A DNA stretch of 64,000 nucleotides, from contig NC_016609.1 in NCBI RefSeq assembly GCF_000246855.1, positions 6,708,744 through 6,772,743 on the forward strand. The letters run 5' to 3'. The translations under genes were made by a program, and so were the position numbers. Shown one piece after another: positions 36,459 to 46,569 of the stretch. Position 1 is the stretch's first letter. Every line of letters starts with the position of its first letter. This DNA is from Niastella koreensis GR20-10 (lineage in GTDB: Bacteria; Bacteroidota; Bacteroidia; Chitinophagales; Chitinophagaceae). A model generated the notes under the pieces. That model was given only the letters and a program-made list of their open reading frames with translations, was not told the DNA's origin and searched no databases.

Positions 36459-38867
36459 ATGAAATTCAAGCTCTGCCTGTTATTGCTCCTGTTGTATGCA
36501 TCGGTTGTTCCCGCCCAACCTACCGGTAACTATTATAAATATAACGATACATCCAAACGCGTATCCCATTCAGTATTACGCACAACTGCAACGGAGGTTT
36601 GTAACAACAATATCGACGACGACAATAACGGCCTTACAGATGATAAAGATTTTGCCTGTTATTTCAATGGACTAACGGCTACCACCTGTAAATCAAATTC
36701 CGTTATCTGGGGCGCTGGCGGGAATAGCGATCTGTACTGGTTTGATTTGACCACGGGCGTTCAACATGTTGTTGGAAAGACTCCAATTCCACTGCTCGAC
36801 TTAACCTGGGCTGCGAATGGGAAATTATATGGCCTTGCCCCTTTTCCGCCTTACATCTATGAAATTGATCCCAATACCGCTTCGGTAGCACCTATCACCA
36901 ATGCACCAGCCGGTTATACACCAGGCAATTCAATGACGGCCGATGCGGCCGGTAATTTATACCTGTCTTGTTCAACAGTCACTGATCCCTTCCTGATCCT
37001 GCGATTCAACGTTACAACCGGAGAAACCTGTGTAGTGGGTAACCTGGACGGGCGCGGGATCTTCCCTGCCGGTGATCTTACTTTTTTGAATGGTATGCTT
37101 TATCAATCCTGCTCTCCTGCCAGTTTAGCCAGGATCAACATCAGCAGCGGCGAGGTAACTGTACGAACCTTTACCGGCACCAATGCATCAGACTTCTTCG
37201 GGATTGTAGGTATGTCGGATGGCTATTTTTATGCGTCCCGCGGCGCAGGCATTTTCCAGATAGATCCGGTTACGCTGGCTGTAGCCAACACTCCAGTTAT
37301 ACAACTGAGTGATAAAGCAATGTCCCCATTTGGCCTGGCTGCCTATAATGAACTCTGCCAGGCGCCGGTATGCCTGGGTAAAACAAGTATTCAGGCAGCA
37401 GGCAGCCCACCTTATTGTAATACGTTGGGCGTGTTGTTGAAAGGAAGTGTAACCTATACCAGTTGCAATCACAATGTAAACATCACCGGTATTTCCTGGA
37501 CAACAGCCAACAACACCACTGTACCCGGCAACCAGGTGCGCGCTTTTACACCCGGCAAATATTATCTCAATTATACCACTACCACCGAAACCTGCAACCG
37601 CATGGATTCATTCACGGTACAATACCCACCCAATTCGCCGCTTGCGGTAGACACCAGTTACCAGTTGCCTGCAGGGTGTAATTGCAATGGTTCTATAACA
37701 GTCATAGCTGGTTGCGGAAGTGGTAATTACCAGTACAACTGGAGCACAGGCGCTACAACAGCAACCATTAATAATGTATGCCCCGGTACGTATAATGTAA
37801 AAGTTACCGATGTTGTTTCCCGGAACGATACTATTGTTTGGATTATTATTCCTACCCCGCCTAATGGCATCAGTGGCTTCTACACCATCACTATGGGCGA
37901 TCATTGCAACCAGGGCGATGGCAGCCTAACCATTTCTACTATCCAGGGCGGTACGGCACCCTATCAATATGCTATCAATAACCAGCCGTTTGGCGGCGTA
38001 CCTAATTTCACGTCGCTGCCTGCAGGCAATTATACCGCTACTGTAAAGGATGCAGGTAATTGTGCCTTGCAACAACTGGTAACTATACCAGCCGTAGCGG
38101 CGCCACAACAATTAAATTATACTAAACAGGATGCTTATTGCGGGTTGTTAACCGGTTCTATCACCATCACATCGGTAAAGGACGGTTCACCGCCTTATAC
38201 CTTTTCTCTTAATAACGGCCCCTTCACTCCTCAAACTACTTTGGCCAACCTGTTACCAGGGCAGGGCACTATTACTGTTAAGGACAATTACGGTTGCACG
38301 TTGAACGAGTCTTTCACCATTTTTCAATCAGAAAAATTAAGAATCGCACTCAGCCCTAAAGACACTACTATTTGCGCAAGTAAAAACATTACATTTACTG
38401 CAACAGTACTGAGTAACAGCGCAGGTGTATACTATAGCTGGAACCAGGTATACAGTAATAATAACAATGTATACACCACCTCCTTTTTAGACAATTCAAA
38501 AATGATTGTGGAGGCAACGGACAATACCGGTTGCACCGCATACGATTCCGCCATTATTAAAGCTCCTTATTGCGATTCCATCTTCGCCAAATGTGTATTG
38601 TTTCCCAATGCTTTTTCACCCAATCACGATGGATTGAACGACACCTTCGGGCCGCACCTGGGTGGTTGTAACTTAAAAAGCTATCAACTGTCTGTTTATA
38701 ACCGGTGGGGACAACTGATCTTTCAAACCCGCGATCAGTCAAAAAGATGGGATGGAGGTACCAATGGGCAAACCCCTCAAACCGGGACCTATATCTTTAC
38801 CTGTGCGTGGCAGGATGCCGTTGGCCATTATCACAATTACAAAGGAGCCTTTGTATTGGTAAGATGA
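36459..38867 (+). CDS. Large surface protein with SprB-like repeats and type B gliding/T9SS C-terminal domain
   Basis: An 802-aa exported protein (signal peptide ending VVPAQ). After an acidic EVCNNNIDDDNNGLTDDKD segment, likely calcium-binding, comes a propeller-like domain (about 75-310), then at least three SprB-type repeats (G.ITV..G.G.Y.Y.W..G, PAGNYTATVKDAGNC, LPGQGTITVKDNYGC), and the CHU_C/gliding-associated C terminus (LFPNAFSPNHDGLNDTF, YQLSVYNRWGQLIFQT, WDGGTNGQTPQTGTYIFTC). Such proteins are carried out by the type IX system and attached to the surface, often as adhesins. Confidence 0.9.
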   Translation: MKFKLCLLLLLLYASVVPAQPTGNYYKYNDTSKRVSHSVLRTTATEVCNNNIDDDNNGLTDDKDFACYFNGLTATTCKSNSVIWGAGGNSDLYWFDLTTGVQHVVGKTPIPLLDLTWAANGKLYGLAPFPPYIYEIDPNTASVAPITNAPAGYTPGNSMTADAAGNLYLSCSTVTDPFLILRFNVTTGETCVVGNLDGRGIFPAGDLTFLNGMLYQSCSPASLARINISSGEVTVRTFTGTNASDFFGIVGMSDGYFYASRGAGIFQIDPVTLAVANTPVIQLSDKAMSPFGLAAYNELCQAPVCLGKTSIQAAGSPPYCNTLGVLLKGSVTYTSCNHNVNITGISWTTANNTTVPGNQVRAFTPGKYYLNYTTTTETCNRMDSFTVQYPPNSPLAVDTSYQLPAGCNCNGSITVIAGCGSGNYQYNWSTGATTATINNVCPGTYNVKVTDVVSRNDTIVWIIIPTPPNGISGFYTITMGDHCNQGDGSLTISTIQGGTAPYQYAINNQPFGGVPNFTSLPAGNYTATVKDAGNCALQQLVTIPAVAAPQQLNYTKQDAYCGLLTGSITITSVKDGSPPYTFSLNNGPFTPQTTLANLLPGQGTITVKDNYGCTLNESFTIFQSEKLRIALSPKDTTICASKNITFTATVLSNSAGVYYSWNQVYSNNNNVYTTSFLDNSKMIVEATDNTGCTAYDSAIIKAPYCDSIFAKCVLFPNAFSPNHDGLNDTFGPHLGGCNLKSYQLSVYNRWGQLIFQTRDQSKRWDGGTNGQTPQTGTYIFTCAWQDAVGHYHNYKGAFVLVR

Positions 38868-38895
38868 TCTACCTTTAGTGCAGAAAACAGCTACT

Positions 38896-39555
38896 ATGAG
38901 CACTAAAAGAATCAGCATCCCGGTTTCATCAGCCATAGGAAAAGTCAGCGCCGCTTATGATGTACCAGCCAATGCCACCTGCCTGTTATCCCTGGCGCAT
39001 GGCGCCGGCGCCAATATGGACCACGCCTTTATGGTTTCCCTGGCAGAAGCGTTATCAGCAGCTGGTATTGGCGCTATGCGTTTCAATTTTCCTTTTATGG
39101 AAAATAAAAAAGGCCGGCCCGATTCCCCGGCCGTTGCCCACCAAACCATTGAAGCGGCTATAAACAAAGCCCGCGACCTGTTTCCGGATTTGCCCTTATT
39201 TGCAGCAGGCAAATCTTTTGGTGGCCGTATGTCGTCGCAATATTTATCAACCCATCCCGAAGCGGAAGTGATGGGAATCGTCTTTTACGGCTTTCCTTTG
39301 CATGCGGCCGGCAAACCATCCATTGACCGGGCAGAACATTTAAAAGCCGTAAAAGTGCCTATGCTTTTCTTACAGGGCACAAAAGATACGCTGGCGCAAT
39401 GGGACCTGATAGAGGAAGTAACCGGTTCGCTCAAAAAAGCCAAACTGGTGAAACTGGAAGGGGCCGATCATAGTTTTAAAGCCGGTAAACAAGACATTAT
39501 GAGCCTGCTGGTAAAGGCCACCAGTGAATGGACGCAAAAGCTCCTGAAGAAATAA
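38896..39555 (+). CDS. Alpha/beta hydrolase (KANL3/Tex30, dienelactone hydrolase-like)
   Basis: A 219-aa alpha/beta hydrolase. LSLAHGAGANMDHAFM supplies the oxyanion region, FAAGKSFGGRMSSQYL is the nucleophile elbow (GKSFGG, Ser), MLFLQGTKDTLAQ the acid strand (Asp), and LEGADHSFKAGK the catalytic His. These are all in the order of the KANL3/Tex30-type family. Substrate unknown. GTG at 38878 is in frame, but ATG at 38896 gives a better N terminus. It follows the large surface protein gene by 28 bases, likely by chance. Confidence 0.88.
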   Translation: MSTKRISIPVSSAIGKVSAAYDVPANATCLLSLAHGAGANMDHAFMVSLAEALSAAGIGAMRFNFPFMENKKGRPDSPAVAHQTIEAAINKARDLFPDLPLFAAGKSFGGRMSSQYLSTHPEAEVMGIVFYGFPLHAAGKPSIDRAEHLKAVKVPMLFLQGTKDTLAQWDLIEEVTGSLKKAKLVKLEGADHSFKAGKQDIMSLLVKATSEWTQKLLKK

Positions 39556-39687
39556 ATACCACCATATTAAAAAAGGTTATAACGCATCCTGCCCATCGCT
39601 TAAAAATAGCGAAAACAAAATGCCCCGTTTTTCGTTTTTAATTCGCCATAACGTATCTATGGCATTCAAAATTAAAAACCTGTTCTT

Positions 39688-40257
39688 GTGAATCGCAACG
39701 ATCTTTATGTGCAGTTCAGGCAGTTATTCCGGGGACTTTATAAACCGCTTACTCAATACGCTTATTCGCTTGTACTGGATCATGCAATTGCAGAAGATAT
39801 AGTGCAGGATGTATTTGTAAGGATCTGGGAAAAACATGCAGCAATTATTGACTCTCCACAGGCACGCCCTTACCTGTACCGGGCAGTGCGAAACGCCTGT
39901 TTCAACCACCTGGGAGCAAAAAAGAAAATCCAATTACACAGCCTTTCCGATATGGATCCGGCAGAAGAAGAAAGCTTAACCTGGACAATCACAGAAGAAC
40001 CTGTAGAAGAAGACATTCCCAATTACCGGGAATTATTAAAGCAAGCCATTGAACAGCTGCCCGAAAAATGCCGGGAAGTTTTTCTGCTAAGCAGAACAGG
40101 AAAGTTGAGTAACCAGGAAATTGCCGATCAGTTGGGCATCTCCATAAAAACGGTTAACAACCAAACCTGGAAGGCCATGAAGTTGCTGCGTTCATTTGTG
40201 CACAAGGCTAAAAGCTGGCTATGGCTCTTCATCACTATTTTTTTCACCAGATATTGA
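39688..40257 (+). CDS. ECF RNA polymerase sigma factor (FecI-like)
   Basis: A 189-aa ECF sigma factor starting at GTG. Region 2 is LTQYAYSLVLDHAIAEDIVQDVFVRIWEKH, and region 4 is AIEQLPEKCREVFLLSRTGKLSNQEIADQLGISIKTVNNQTWKAMKLLR. A hydrophobic C-terminal tail (WLWLFITIFF) is unusual but occurs in Bacteroidetes relatives. It is followed 49 bases later by its FecR-type anti-sigma partner and then a TonB receptor, the classical transmembrane signalling arrangement. Confidence 0.95.
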   Translation: MNRNDLYVQFRQLFRGLYKPLTQYAYSLVLDHAIAEDIVQDVFVRIWEKHAAIIDSPQARPYLYRAVRNACFNHLGAKKKIQLHSLSDMDPAEEESLTWTITEEPVEEDIPNYRELLKQAIEQLPEKCREVFLLSRTGKLSNQEIADQLGISIKTVNNQTWKAMKLLRSFVHKAKSWLWLFITIFFTRY

Positions 40258-40306
40258 TTGCAGGCTAGGAGTTTTTAATAATTCTGTGTCTTAGTAATAT
40301 ACAATT

Positions 40307-41284
40307 ATGATACAAGTTCCTGAACATATAATACTGTTGATTGAAAGCCAGTTAAAAGGCCAGCTCAGCGAGGCGGATGCGCAAACACTGCAACAGTGGC
40401 GTGCAGAAAACAAATCGCATGAGCTTATTTACCGGCAGCTGGAAAAGGTTTGGCAGGAATCAGGTTCCATTTTACAGGAAACCGGTTACGACGAAGAACA
40501 GGCCTGGAACAAAGTTGATCAGCGCCTGGCACAGAGCAGGAACAAAGGCACCATTCGAATGATCACCCGCCTGGCAGCGGCAGCCTGTATTATAGGCCTT
40601 TTATTTATAGCAGGTTGGTTGCTTTACCAAAAGCGACATCCTGCCATGGAACTGGTAAAGGCAGATCAAATGAACATCCCTGTTACCCTGCCCGATGGTT
40701 CGCAGGTAACATTGCGCAAAGGGGCTACCCTTGCTTACCCCAAAGCATTCAACAGCCACATCCGCGAAGTAACGCTTACCGGTGAAGCCTGGTTTGAAGT
40801 GCAACATGATAAGGCCCATCCTTTCCTGATTCAAACAACAAGAGCAACGATGGAGGTGCTGGGCACTTCATTTACCATTAACACCAATGACAAAGAGGAT
40901 GAACTGGTGGTAACCACCGGCAAAGTGTTGTTCAGCAGTAAAACCGATACCGCAGCAAAGCAAATCATTTATCCGAACCAGTATTGCACGCTTACCAATA
41001 AAGGGTTTGAGGTAAAAACACAGAACGATCCCAATTTTCTTTCCTGGAAAACAGGCATAATAAAATTCGATAATACGCCCATCAACCAGGTGGCTACGGT
41101 TCTATCCAATTACTATAATCTGAACATTCAACCAGATAGCCAGTTGATGAAGCTGCCTGTTATCCCAACAGTTACGGCAAAATTCAATCAACAGCCAATA
41201 GACAGCGTACTTACAGAAATAAAATTGCTTGCCAATATCAGTAACAGGAAACAAAACGATACCATCCTGTTTTATAAACAATAA
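40307..41284 (+). CDS. FecR-family anti-sigma factor
   Basis: A 325-aa inner-membrane anti-sigma regulator. Cytoplasmic N-terminal part (about 1-85), one membrane segment (LAAAACIIGLLFIAGWLLY, about 88-106), a periplasmic FecR domain (VTLPDGSQVTLRKGATLAYPKAF ... GEAWFEVQHDKAHPFLIQT) and a C-terminal DUF4974-like domain (ISFDNTPINQVATVLSNYYNLNI-type). It should hold the sigma factor until the TonB receptor signals. It sits between them with gaps of 49 and 26 bases. Confidence 0.95.
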   Translation: MIQVPEHIILLIESQLKGQLSEADAQTLQQWRAENKSHELIYRQLEKVWQESGSILQETGYDEEQAWNKVDQRLAQSRNKGTIRMITRLAAAACIIGLLFIAGWLLYQKRHPAMELVKADQMNIPVTLPDGSQVTLRKGATLAYPKAFNSHIREVTLTGEAWFEVQHDKAHPFLIQTTRATMEVLGTSFTINTNDKEDELVVTTGKVLFSSKTDTAAKQIIYPNQYCTLTNKGFEVKTQNDPNFLSWKTGIIKFDNTPINQVATVLSNYYNLNIQPDSQLMKLPVIPTVTAKFNQQPIDSVLTEIKLLANISNRKQNDTILFYKQ

Positions 41285-41310
41285 AGCATTATAACCTTTT
41301 CCTATCCAGC

Positions 41311-43842
41311 ATGTCAACTCAGCGTATACTTCTCCTGGCTCTTTGCACTATATTGTTCACAAACAGTATGGCGCAGCACCGGTTATTAAGAACAACCTTC
41401 GAATGCAGGGCAGCACAGGGAACCGCGCCCGGATTATTACATGAGCTGATTGCTTACTGCCCGGTAAATATTGAATTTTCTCCCACCCTGCTCGATAATT
41501 CGCAACGGCTTAAATTACCCGCCGGTGAAACCACCATTGGCGCTGTACTTACGTTAATCCTGAAAGGACAAAAAGTAGCTGTTATTGAAAGAAATGATAA
41601 GCTAATTATTATAGCTGCCACGGAACCATTGGCGCCTGGCGCCTTGCTGGAGAAATATGTGCTGTTCGGCTTTATTCAACAGGAAGGCAGCCTGGAACCG
41701 TTGCCATTTGCCACCATCAGGGAACCGGCAACAGGCATATCGTGCGAATCAAATACAGCTGGGTTCTATAGCCTGAGCCTGCCAGCAGGCGCTCACACTA
41801 TTGAAATTTCCTTCTCAGGCTGTAATACCAGGATTATTGAAGTAGACCTGCAACACAATACCCGTTTCAATTTGGCTTTGATAGCTGCGCTGTTGCCGGA
41901 AGTAAAGGTAAACACGGCGAATACCCTGAAACGCGATGCAGGCAACAAACTGGATAATGAACAATCCGGCATGTATAGCAATATGCTTGGCCAAACCGAT
42001 CCGGTACGAGCGGTTTATTTACTGCCAGGGAATATGGAAACGCAGGAAACAGGCGGTCAGTTAATTGTTCGGGGCGGAGAAGCGGGAGAAAGTATTTTCC
42101 TGTTGGATGGCAACCGGGTGTTTAATCCCGCGCATTTATTAGGTGAGATAGCAGTAGTAAATAATACCAGCGTAAAATCGGTAAAACAATATAAAAATGA
42201 TTTTCCAGGCCGGTACGGCGGAGCCGTATCTTCTATTACCGCTATCCAAACCAAAGATGGTAATATGGAGCACTGGCATGGCGAAGCAGAAGCGGGTCTT
42301 ACTTCAGGCGCCATTACAGTGGAAGGCCCGCTCACAAAAAACCGGACAGCCCTGATGATCTCCGGCCGCAGCAGCCTCGGTGATGCCACTAAAGACATCC
42401 TGGCGTATGATGCATTGTTTTCAGATTTTCACATTAAACTCACCCATCAGATCAATAAGAACAATAAGCTGCTGATAAGCGGCTATACAGGCAATGACCG
42501 AGTGGAACTGAACCAGGACAATAACAACTATCTGCAGAAATGGAGCAATGGATTGTTTACCGTTAACTGGAACCTGGTTACCGGCAAGCGTTCGTTTATT
42601 AACACTTCCCTGAATGCAAGCAATTTTGACAATTATGTTGGGTTGAAATACGCCTCAACAAGTACTACCATTGGAGGGATACCTATATTCAAAAGCACCG
42701 CATTCAATAATTACGCAAAGGGAACGCGGTTCGAAGCCAGGACAGCTGTTGAATTAACCGCTTCGCCCAACCTGCAATTCCAGTTTGGGGCCCAGTTTGA
42801 ACATGTAACTATTCTCCCTTATAAAACCCTTGTAACAACAGAATTTGAAGAAGACTATCTCCAATATTCAGCTCAGCCCACACTTCCTTTTAATAATGCA
42901 GCGCTCTGGTATGAAAATGAGATAAGGGTAGGTAATAACTTATTGCTCAGACCGGGAGTATATGCCAACGCCTATAGCGTAAACGGATATAACAACCAGT
43001 CATTGCAACCCCGCTTTTTTGCCAGCTACAGATTGGATAATCAGCAACAGCTGAGTTATTCATATTCGCAAACAGGCCAGGTATTGCACCAGGTTACCAG
43101 CCCCTACCCCGGCATAAACCGGGAAATATGGTTACCTGCCAACAGCAGCTTTCAGCCGGTTATCGGCAACATGATCAATCTGGGGTATCAATATAAGAAC
43201 AGCCGCCTTATAAACTTCAATGCCGATGTTTATTATAAGGCCATTAACCACCTGGTTAACTTTTCCCCCAAAGCCAACGTTCTTTTTTATAGCGATTCCA
43301 TTGAAAACAAGTTAATCACCGGTAAAGGCAATAGCTTTGGACTAGAGTTGGTAGCCGAAAGAAAGTTCAGCAAATGGAAAACGCTTTTATCTTATACCGT
43401 TTCCTGGAGCTGGCGCCGTTTTGATAGTATCCAAAATGGACAACGGCAACCTTACCGGTATGACCGGCGTCATAACCTAAACTGGTTGTTCAGCTATCAG
43501 CCCAAACCCTCCCTGGAAATAAGCGTGCTCTGGCATTTTAATACCGGCGACTGGATCACCCTACCCACCACCATTCCTGCAAACCCCGATGAAGAAATGA
43601 ACAATGCTGCCTTCAAACCTTACCGGGGACAGGTGTTTAACCGCGTAAATATTAATGCCACCTGGTACCTGAAGACATGGAAAAAGTTCAGCCAACAACT
43701 AAACGCCGGGGTTCACATTATGGACCACACCGAACAATACACCACCCAATTTTCAACTACCAATAACGATTATAATATCGACCTGTTTCCCGACCAGCTT
43801 TTCAAATACACCTGGTACCTTGCTTACAATATTAGCTTTTAA
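41311..43842 (+). CDS. TonB-dependent receptor with N-terminal STN signalling domain
   Basis: An 843-aa outer-membrane receptor. The signal peptide is followed by a secretin/TonB short N-terminal (STN) domain (about residues 25-105, ending GQKVAVIERNDKLIIIAA), which contacts FecR, then a carboxypeptidase-like regulatory domain (LEPLPFATIREPATGISCESNTAGFYSLSL), the plug (GQLIVRGGEAGESIFLLDGNRVF) and a barrel ending LFKYTWYLAYNISF. It is shorter than SusC and has no SusD partner; a small lipoprotein gene follows. The ligand is not evident. Confidence 0.93.
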   Translation: MSTQRILLLALCTILFTNSMAQHRLLRTTFECRAAQGTAPGLLHELIAYCPVNIEFSPTLLDNSQRLKLPAGETTIGAVLTLILKGQKVAVIERNDKLIIIAATEPLAPGALLEKYVLFGFIQQEGSLEPLPFATIREPATGISCESNTAGFYSLSLPAGAHTIEISFSGCNTRIIEVDLQHNTRFNLALIAALLPEVKVNTANTLKRDAGNKLDNEQSGMYSNMLGQTDPVRAVYLLPGNMETQETGGQLIVRGGEAGESIFLLDGNRVFNPAHLLGEIAVVNNTSVKSVKQYKNDFPGRYGGAVSSITAIQTKDGNMEHWHGEAEAGLTSGAITVEGPLTKNRTALMISGRSSLGDATKDILAYDALFSDFHIKLTHQINKNNKLLISGYTGNDRVELNQDNNNYLQKWSNGLFTVNWNLVTGKRSFINTSLNASNFDNYVGLKYASTSTTIGGIPIFKSTAFNNYAKGTRFEARTAVELTASPNLQFQFGAQFEHVTILPYKTLVTTEFEEDYLQYSAQPTLPFNNAALWYENEIRVGNNLLLRPGVYANAYSVNGYNNQSLQPRFFASYRLDNQQQLSYSYSQTGQVLHQVTSPYPGINREIWLPANSSFQPVIGNMINLGYQYKNSRLINFNADVYYKAINHLVNFSPKANVLFYSDSIENKLITGKGNSFGLELVAERKFSKWKTLLSYTVSWSWRRFDSIQNGQRQPYRYDRRHNLNWLFSYQPKPSLEISVLWHFNTGDWITLPTTIPANPDEEMNNAAFKPYRGQVFNRVNINATWYLKTWKKFSQQLNAGVHIMDHTEQYTTQFSTTNNDYNIDLFPDQLFKYTWYLAYNISF

Positions 43843-43926
43843 TCGTATCTGAATCTTTTTTAAAAATATTCCTCATCCGGATAGGAATAATTCAAAAAGC
43901 CAGGTTATATGTGCAAATAACAAAAC

Positions 43927-44649
43927 ATGACAACAAGAAACCTGGCAGCAGTATTCATTTCAATAGTGATCCTTAGCGCCTGTGGTAAAGACAGTAGCAT
44001 GCCGGCAGTCAATCCGCCAACAAATTCCAACGGAAATCAAACAGACAACCCCAACACTTACAAACCAGGCAACACTTTATTAATAGACGACCTGGTATTG
44101 TATACGACTGATGGCGCCCACCGGGATGTTCAACTAATCAAAGACTTTATGACCCGGAACTTTCCTGACGATGTATCTATATTTGATTACGGGCAGTCAT
44201 CGGTCAGCTATAACAACAACGCATTAAGTCTTACTTTTCTCGACAGCAACAAGGTAAAGCTGAAAGATTCTGTATTTGAGATTGTTAGTAAAAGTGATAA
44301 AGAAATGATGCTGTCGTCAAAAGATTCAAGCGATATGCCTGGCATCGAAAGCACCTGGCTAGGCCATTGTATGATATTGTATAACCAGGTGCCAAAATAC
44401 AATGCCTGGTCAATTTGCAATGCAGCCGGTGGCAATTGTAAAAAATACCGCAAACAGTACCCGGTAATGGTTTCCGGTAAAGACTATTACCTTCCTTTAT
44501 TGAAATACGCCCTGGTAAGTAACTGCAGTATATTTATGTATGATGCCGCTCCCATGCCTAATTATCTTAATGAGAATATAATAAATGGCATGTTGCAGAA
44601 TAAAGACTCCTTACTGGTTCAGGTGAGCAGGTTAAAAGTATCGAAATAA
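43927..44649 (+). CDS. Unknown lipoprotein following the TonB receptor
   Basis: A 240-aa lipoprotein with a clear lipobox (VIVILSAC, Cys19) and a Pro/Asn-rich linker. The rest (VLYTTDGAHRDVQLIKDFMTRNFPDDVSIFDYG, NAWSICNAAGGNCKKYRKQYPVM) matches no family I know; several cysteines could form disulfides. It follows the TonB receptor by 84 bases on the same strand and may be its partner; a bidirectional terminator lies after it. Confidence 0.8.
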   Translation: MTTRNLAAVFISIVILSACGKDSSMPAVNPPTNSNGNQTDNPNTYKPGNTLLIDDLVLYTTDGAHRDVQLIKDFMTRNFPDDVSIFDYGQSSVSYNNNALSLTFLDSNKVKLKDSVFEIVSKSDKEMMLSSKDSSDMPGIESTWLGHCMILYNQVPKYNAWSICNAAGGNCKKYRKQYPVMVSGKDYYLPLLKYALVSNCSIFMYDAAPMPNYLNENIINGMLQNKDSLLVQVSRLKVSK

Positions 44650-44675
44650 ACGATGGACAATTTATAAATATGCAA

Positions 44676-44697
44676 AAGGCCCGAACCAACGGGCCTT
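44676..44697. terminator. Bidirectional terminator shared by converging genes
   Basis: AAGGCCCG and CGGGCCTT form a perfect 8-bp stem around AACCAA. It lies 27 bases after the + strand lipoprotein gene; its right arm contains most of the stop codon of the - strand gene at 44696. The - strand side continues with TTTTGCATATTTAT. Confidence 0.8.
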
Positions 44698-45073
44698 ATC
44701 TTATATCTTCCGATTTTCCCGCAACCAGTCTGAATTTATTGTGATTTTCCGGATGACTTTCAATTGCAGTGTACACCTGCATAAACCTGTCCTGCAATTC
44801 AACACGGTTAAGCTTTTCAGCCATTCTTGCTGCCAGCTCCCGGTTGTTTTTTAAATCCAGAAAAACCATCCCCCTGTTCCCATTGTTCCATACCAGCATA
44901 CAAATAAACCTGCCAACGGGTAGTATGATCGTTTCCTTGCTGGGCATGAAGGAGATTGGCATGTCTAATGACATCATTTTAAGATTATGAAATACTTTGC
45001 CTGAATTAGAGACGGTTGCCTTTATTTGATCTGAACTTATTTCATCTACATATAATGGGAAGGGTGCAATCAT
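44696..45073 (-). CDS. Unknown 125-aa protein
   Basis: No family recognised. It has no signal peptide; predicted mixed alpha/beta with a hydrophobic strand pair (IILPVGRFICMLVWNN) and a C-terminal helix region (LAARMAEKLNRVELQDRFMQVYTAIES). It stands alone: convergent with the lipoprotein gene across a shared terminator and divergent from the membrane protein gene at 45204. The coding potential is supported by length and by the terminator directly at its stop. Confidence 0.65.
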   Translation of the reverse strand: MIAPFPLYVDEISSDQIKATVSNSGKVFHNLKMMSLDMPISFMPSKETIILPVGRFICMLVWNNGNRGMVFLDLKNNRELAARMAEKLNRVELQDRFMQVYTAIESHPENHNKFRLVAGKSEDIR

Positions 45074-45203
45074 AAAGGGGGTATAACTATCCCAATTTAC
45101 ATAATATATCCCTGTTTTTTACCGTAAACCTGAAAACCGTTAACTGTTAACCATCGCCAAACCAGGCTATTATTTTGTCTTCCATTTACCTTACACAGGC
45201 ATT

Positions 45204-45998
45204 ATGGAAAATTCATTTATTCATATTACAGACGCGCTCATCCTTTGCATTTTCCTGTTTATTGCTATGCTGTTAATGTTTCAATTGGGTAGAATGTTAG
45301 CGAAGAGCTGGAAACAGGAAGAGAGCGAATCCAAAGGCATAAGCATCCTGCTTACAGCCATATTTGGCTTGTCGGCTTTTATCCTGGCCTTTACATTTGG
45401 CATGTCTGCATCTCGTTATTCTAACGTGCGCGATCTTATCATAGAGGAAGCTAATAATATCGGGACGGCGTCACTTCGTTCAAATTTGTATTCCGACAGT
45501 GTGAATGATGCCTTCCGTTCGGATTTCAAAAAATACATCGATGCACGTCTTTCTTATTATGAACATATCACTGATAAGGATTTAATAAACAAAGCGAAAC
45601 TGGAAGCAGAAAAAGTCCGGGTGGATTTATGGCAGCGAGCGGCCCAACAATCAAAACTACCCAATATGCTTATCCCGTCAAATAATATGATCCCCGCATT
45701 GAATAGCATGTTCGACATTGCCGCCACAATTGAAATGACTTTATATGCACGAGTGCCCGACCTGGTAATTTATATGTTGTTTATACTTGGACTGGTCACC
45801 AGTTTTATCGGTGGCTATGCCAGTAAGGATATCAGGAAAAAAGACTGGATCATTATTGTAGCTTTTGCCCTATTCTCATCTATGGTCACCTATATAACAC
45901 TCGATCTGGGACGGCCTATGCGGGGCATTATCAAAGGGAATATTGGAGTACAGGCAATAATGGATGTAAGCAAAAGCCTGGGGTACCTGGTAAACTGA
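45204..45998 (+). CDS. Bestrophin-like/DUF4239 membrane protein
   Basis: A 264-aa membrane protein with four predicted membrane segments, at about 10-30 (ALILCIFLFIAMLLMFQLG), 48-68 (ILLTAIFGLSAFILAFTFGM), 186-205 and 213-232, and a long soluble loop between the second and third. The stretch FILAFTFGMSASRYSNVRDLIIEEANNIGTASLR is the signature of the DUF4239/bestrophin-like group. Bestrophins are anion channels, but function in this group is unproven. Single-gene unit. Confidence 0.8.
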   Translation: MENSFIHITDALILCIFLFIAMLLMFQLGRMLAKSWKQEESESKGISILLTAIFGLSAFILAFTFGMSASRYSNVRDLIIEEANNIGTASLRSNLYSDSVNDAFRSDFKKYIDARLSYYEHITDKDLINKAKLEAEKVRVDLWQRAAQQSKLPNMLIPSNNMIPALNSMFDIAATIEMTLYARVPDLVIYMLFILGLVTSFIGGYASKDIRKKDWIIIVAFALFSSMVTYITLDLGRPMRGIIKGNIGVQAIMDVSKSLGYLVN

Positions 45999-46074
45999 AC
46001 GTTTAACCGTTACATGGCTTTTTCCGGATCGTGTTCGAAATGTGTTTTGTAGCTTCAATTATTAAACTCATGAC

Positions 46075-46566
46075 ATGAAAAAGCTATCTATCTATCCATT
46101 TATTTCCGTTGTACTTTTATTCATGTCATCATTTGTGATGGCGCAAAGTAATAAAGAAGATATCGATATTATTCAGTCGGCTTTTGGTAAAGACAAAAAA
46201 GACCTGGTGAAAGATTATATGGAACTGTCTGCAAAAGACAGTGCTGCTTTCTGGAAACTGTATGATGAATATGAAGATAAAAGGAAGTTAATTGGCAGGG
46301 AGCGGATAAATCTTCTGGAGCAATATGCCAACGAGTATCAAAACCTGGATAACGCCAAAGCTGAAAAACTGGCTACCGGCATTTTAAACAACGATGCCAA
46401 ATACAACACGCTTTATCAAACGTATTTCAAAAAATTCACTACCGTCTTTGGGGCTAAAAATGCCGCCAAGTTTTTACAACTCGAAATGTATGTGCAAACG
46501 TATGTGCGGGCCAATGTGATGCGCGAAATTCCATTAATAGGTGATCTTGAAAAACAAAAGCAATAA
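46075..46566 (+). CDS. Exported helical protein of unknown function
   Basis: A 163-aa protein with a signal peptide (ends SSFVMA). The mature part is charged and helical (KDLVKDYMELSAKDSAAFWKLYDEYEDKRKLIGRERINLLEQYANEYQNLDNAKAEKLATGILNND), somewhat like periplasmic Spy/CpxP-type or other small helical proteins, but the LTxxQ motifs are missing. It is followed by a terminator, so it is a one-gene unit. Confidence 0.75.
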   Translation: MKKLSIYPFISVVLLFMSSFVMAQSNKEDIDIIQSAFGKDKKDLVKDYMELSAKDSAAFWKLYDEYEDKRKLIGRERINLLEQYANEYQNLDNAKAEKLATGILNNDAKYNTLYQTYFKKFTTVFGAKNAAKFLQLEMYVQTYVRANVMREIPLIGDLEKQKQ

Positions 46567-46569
46567 AAA

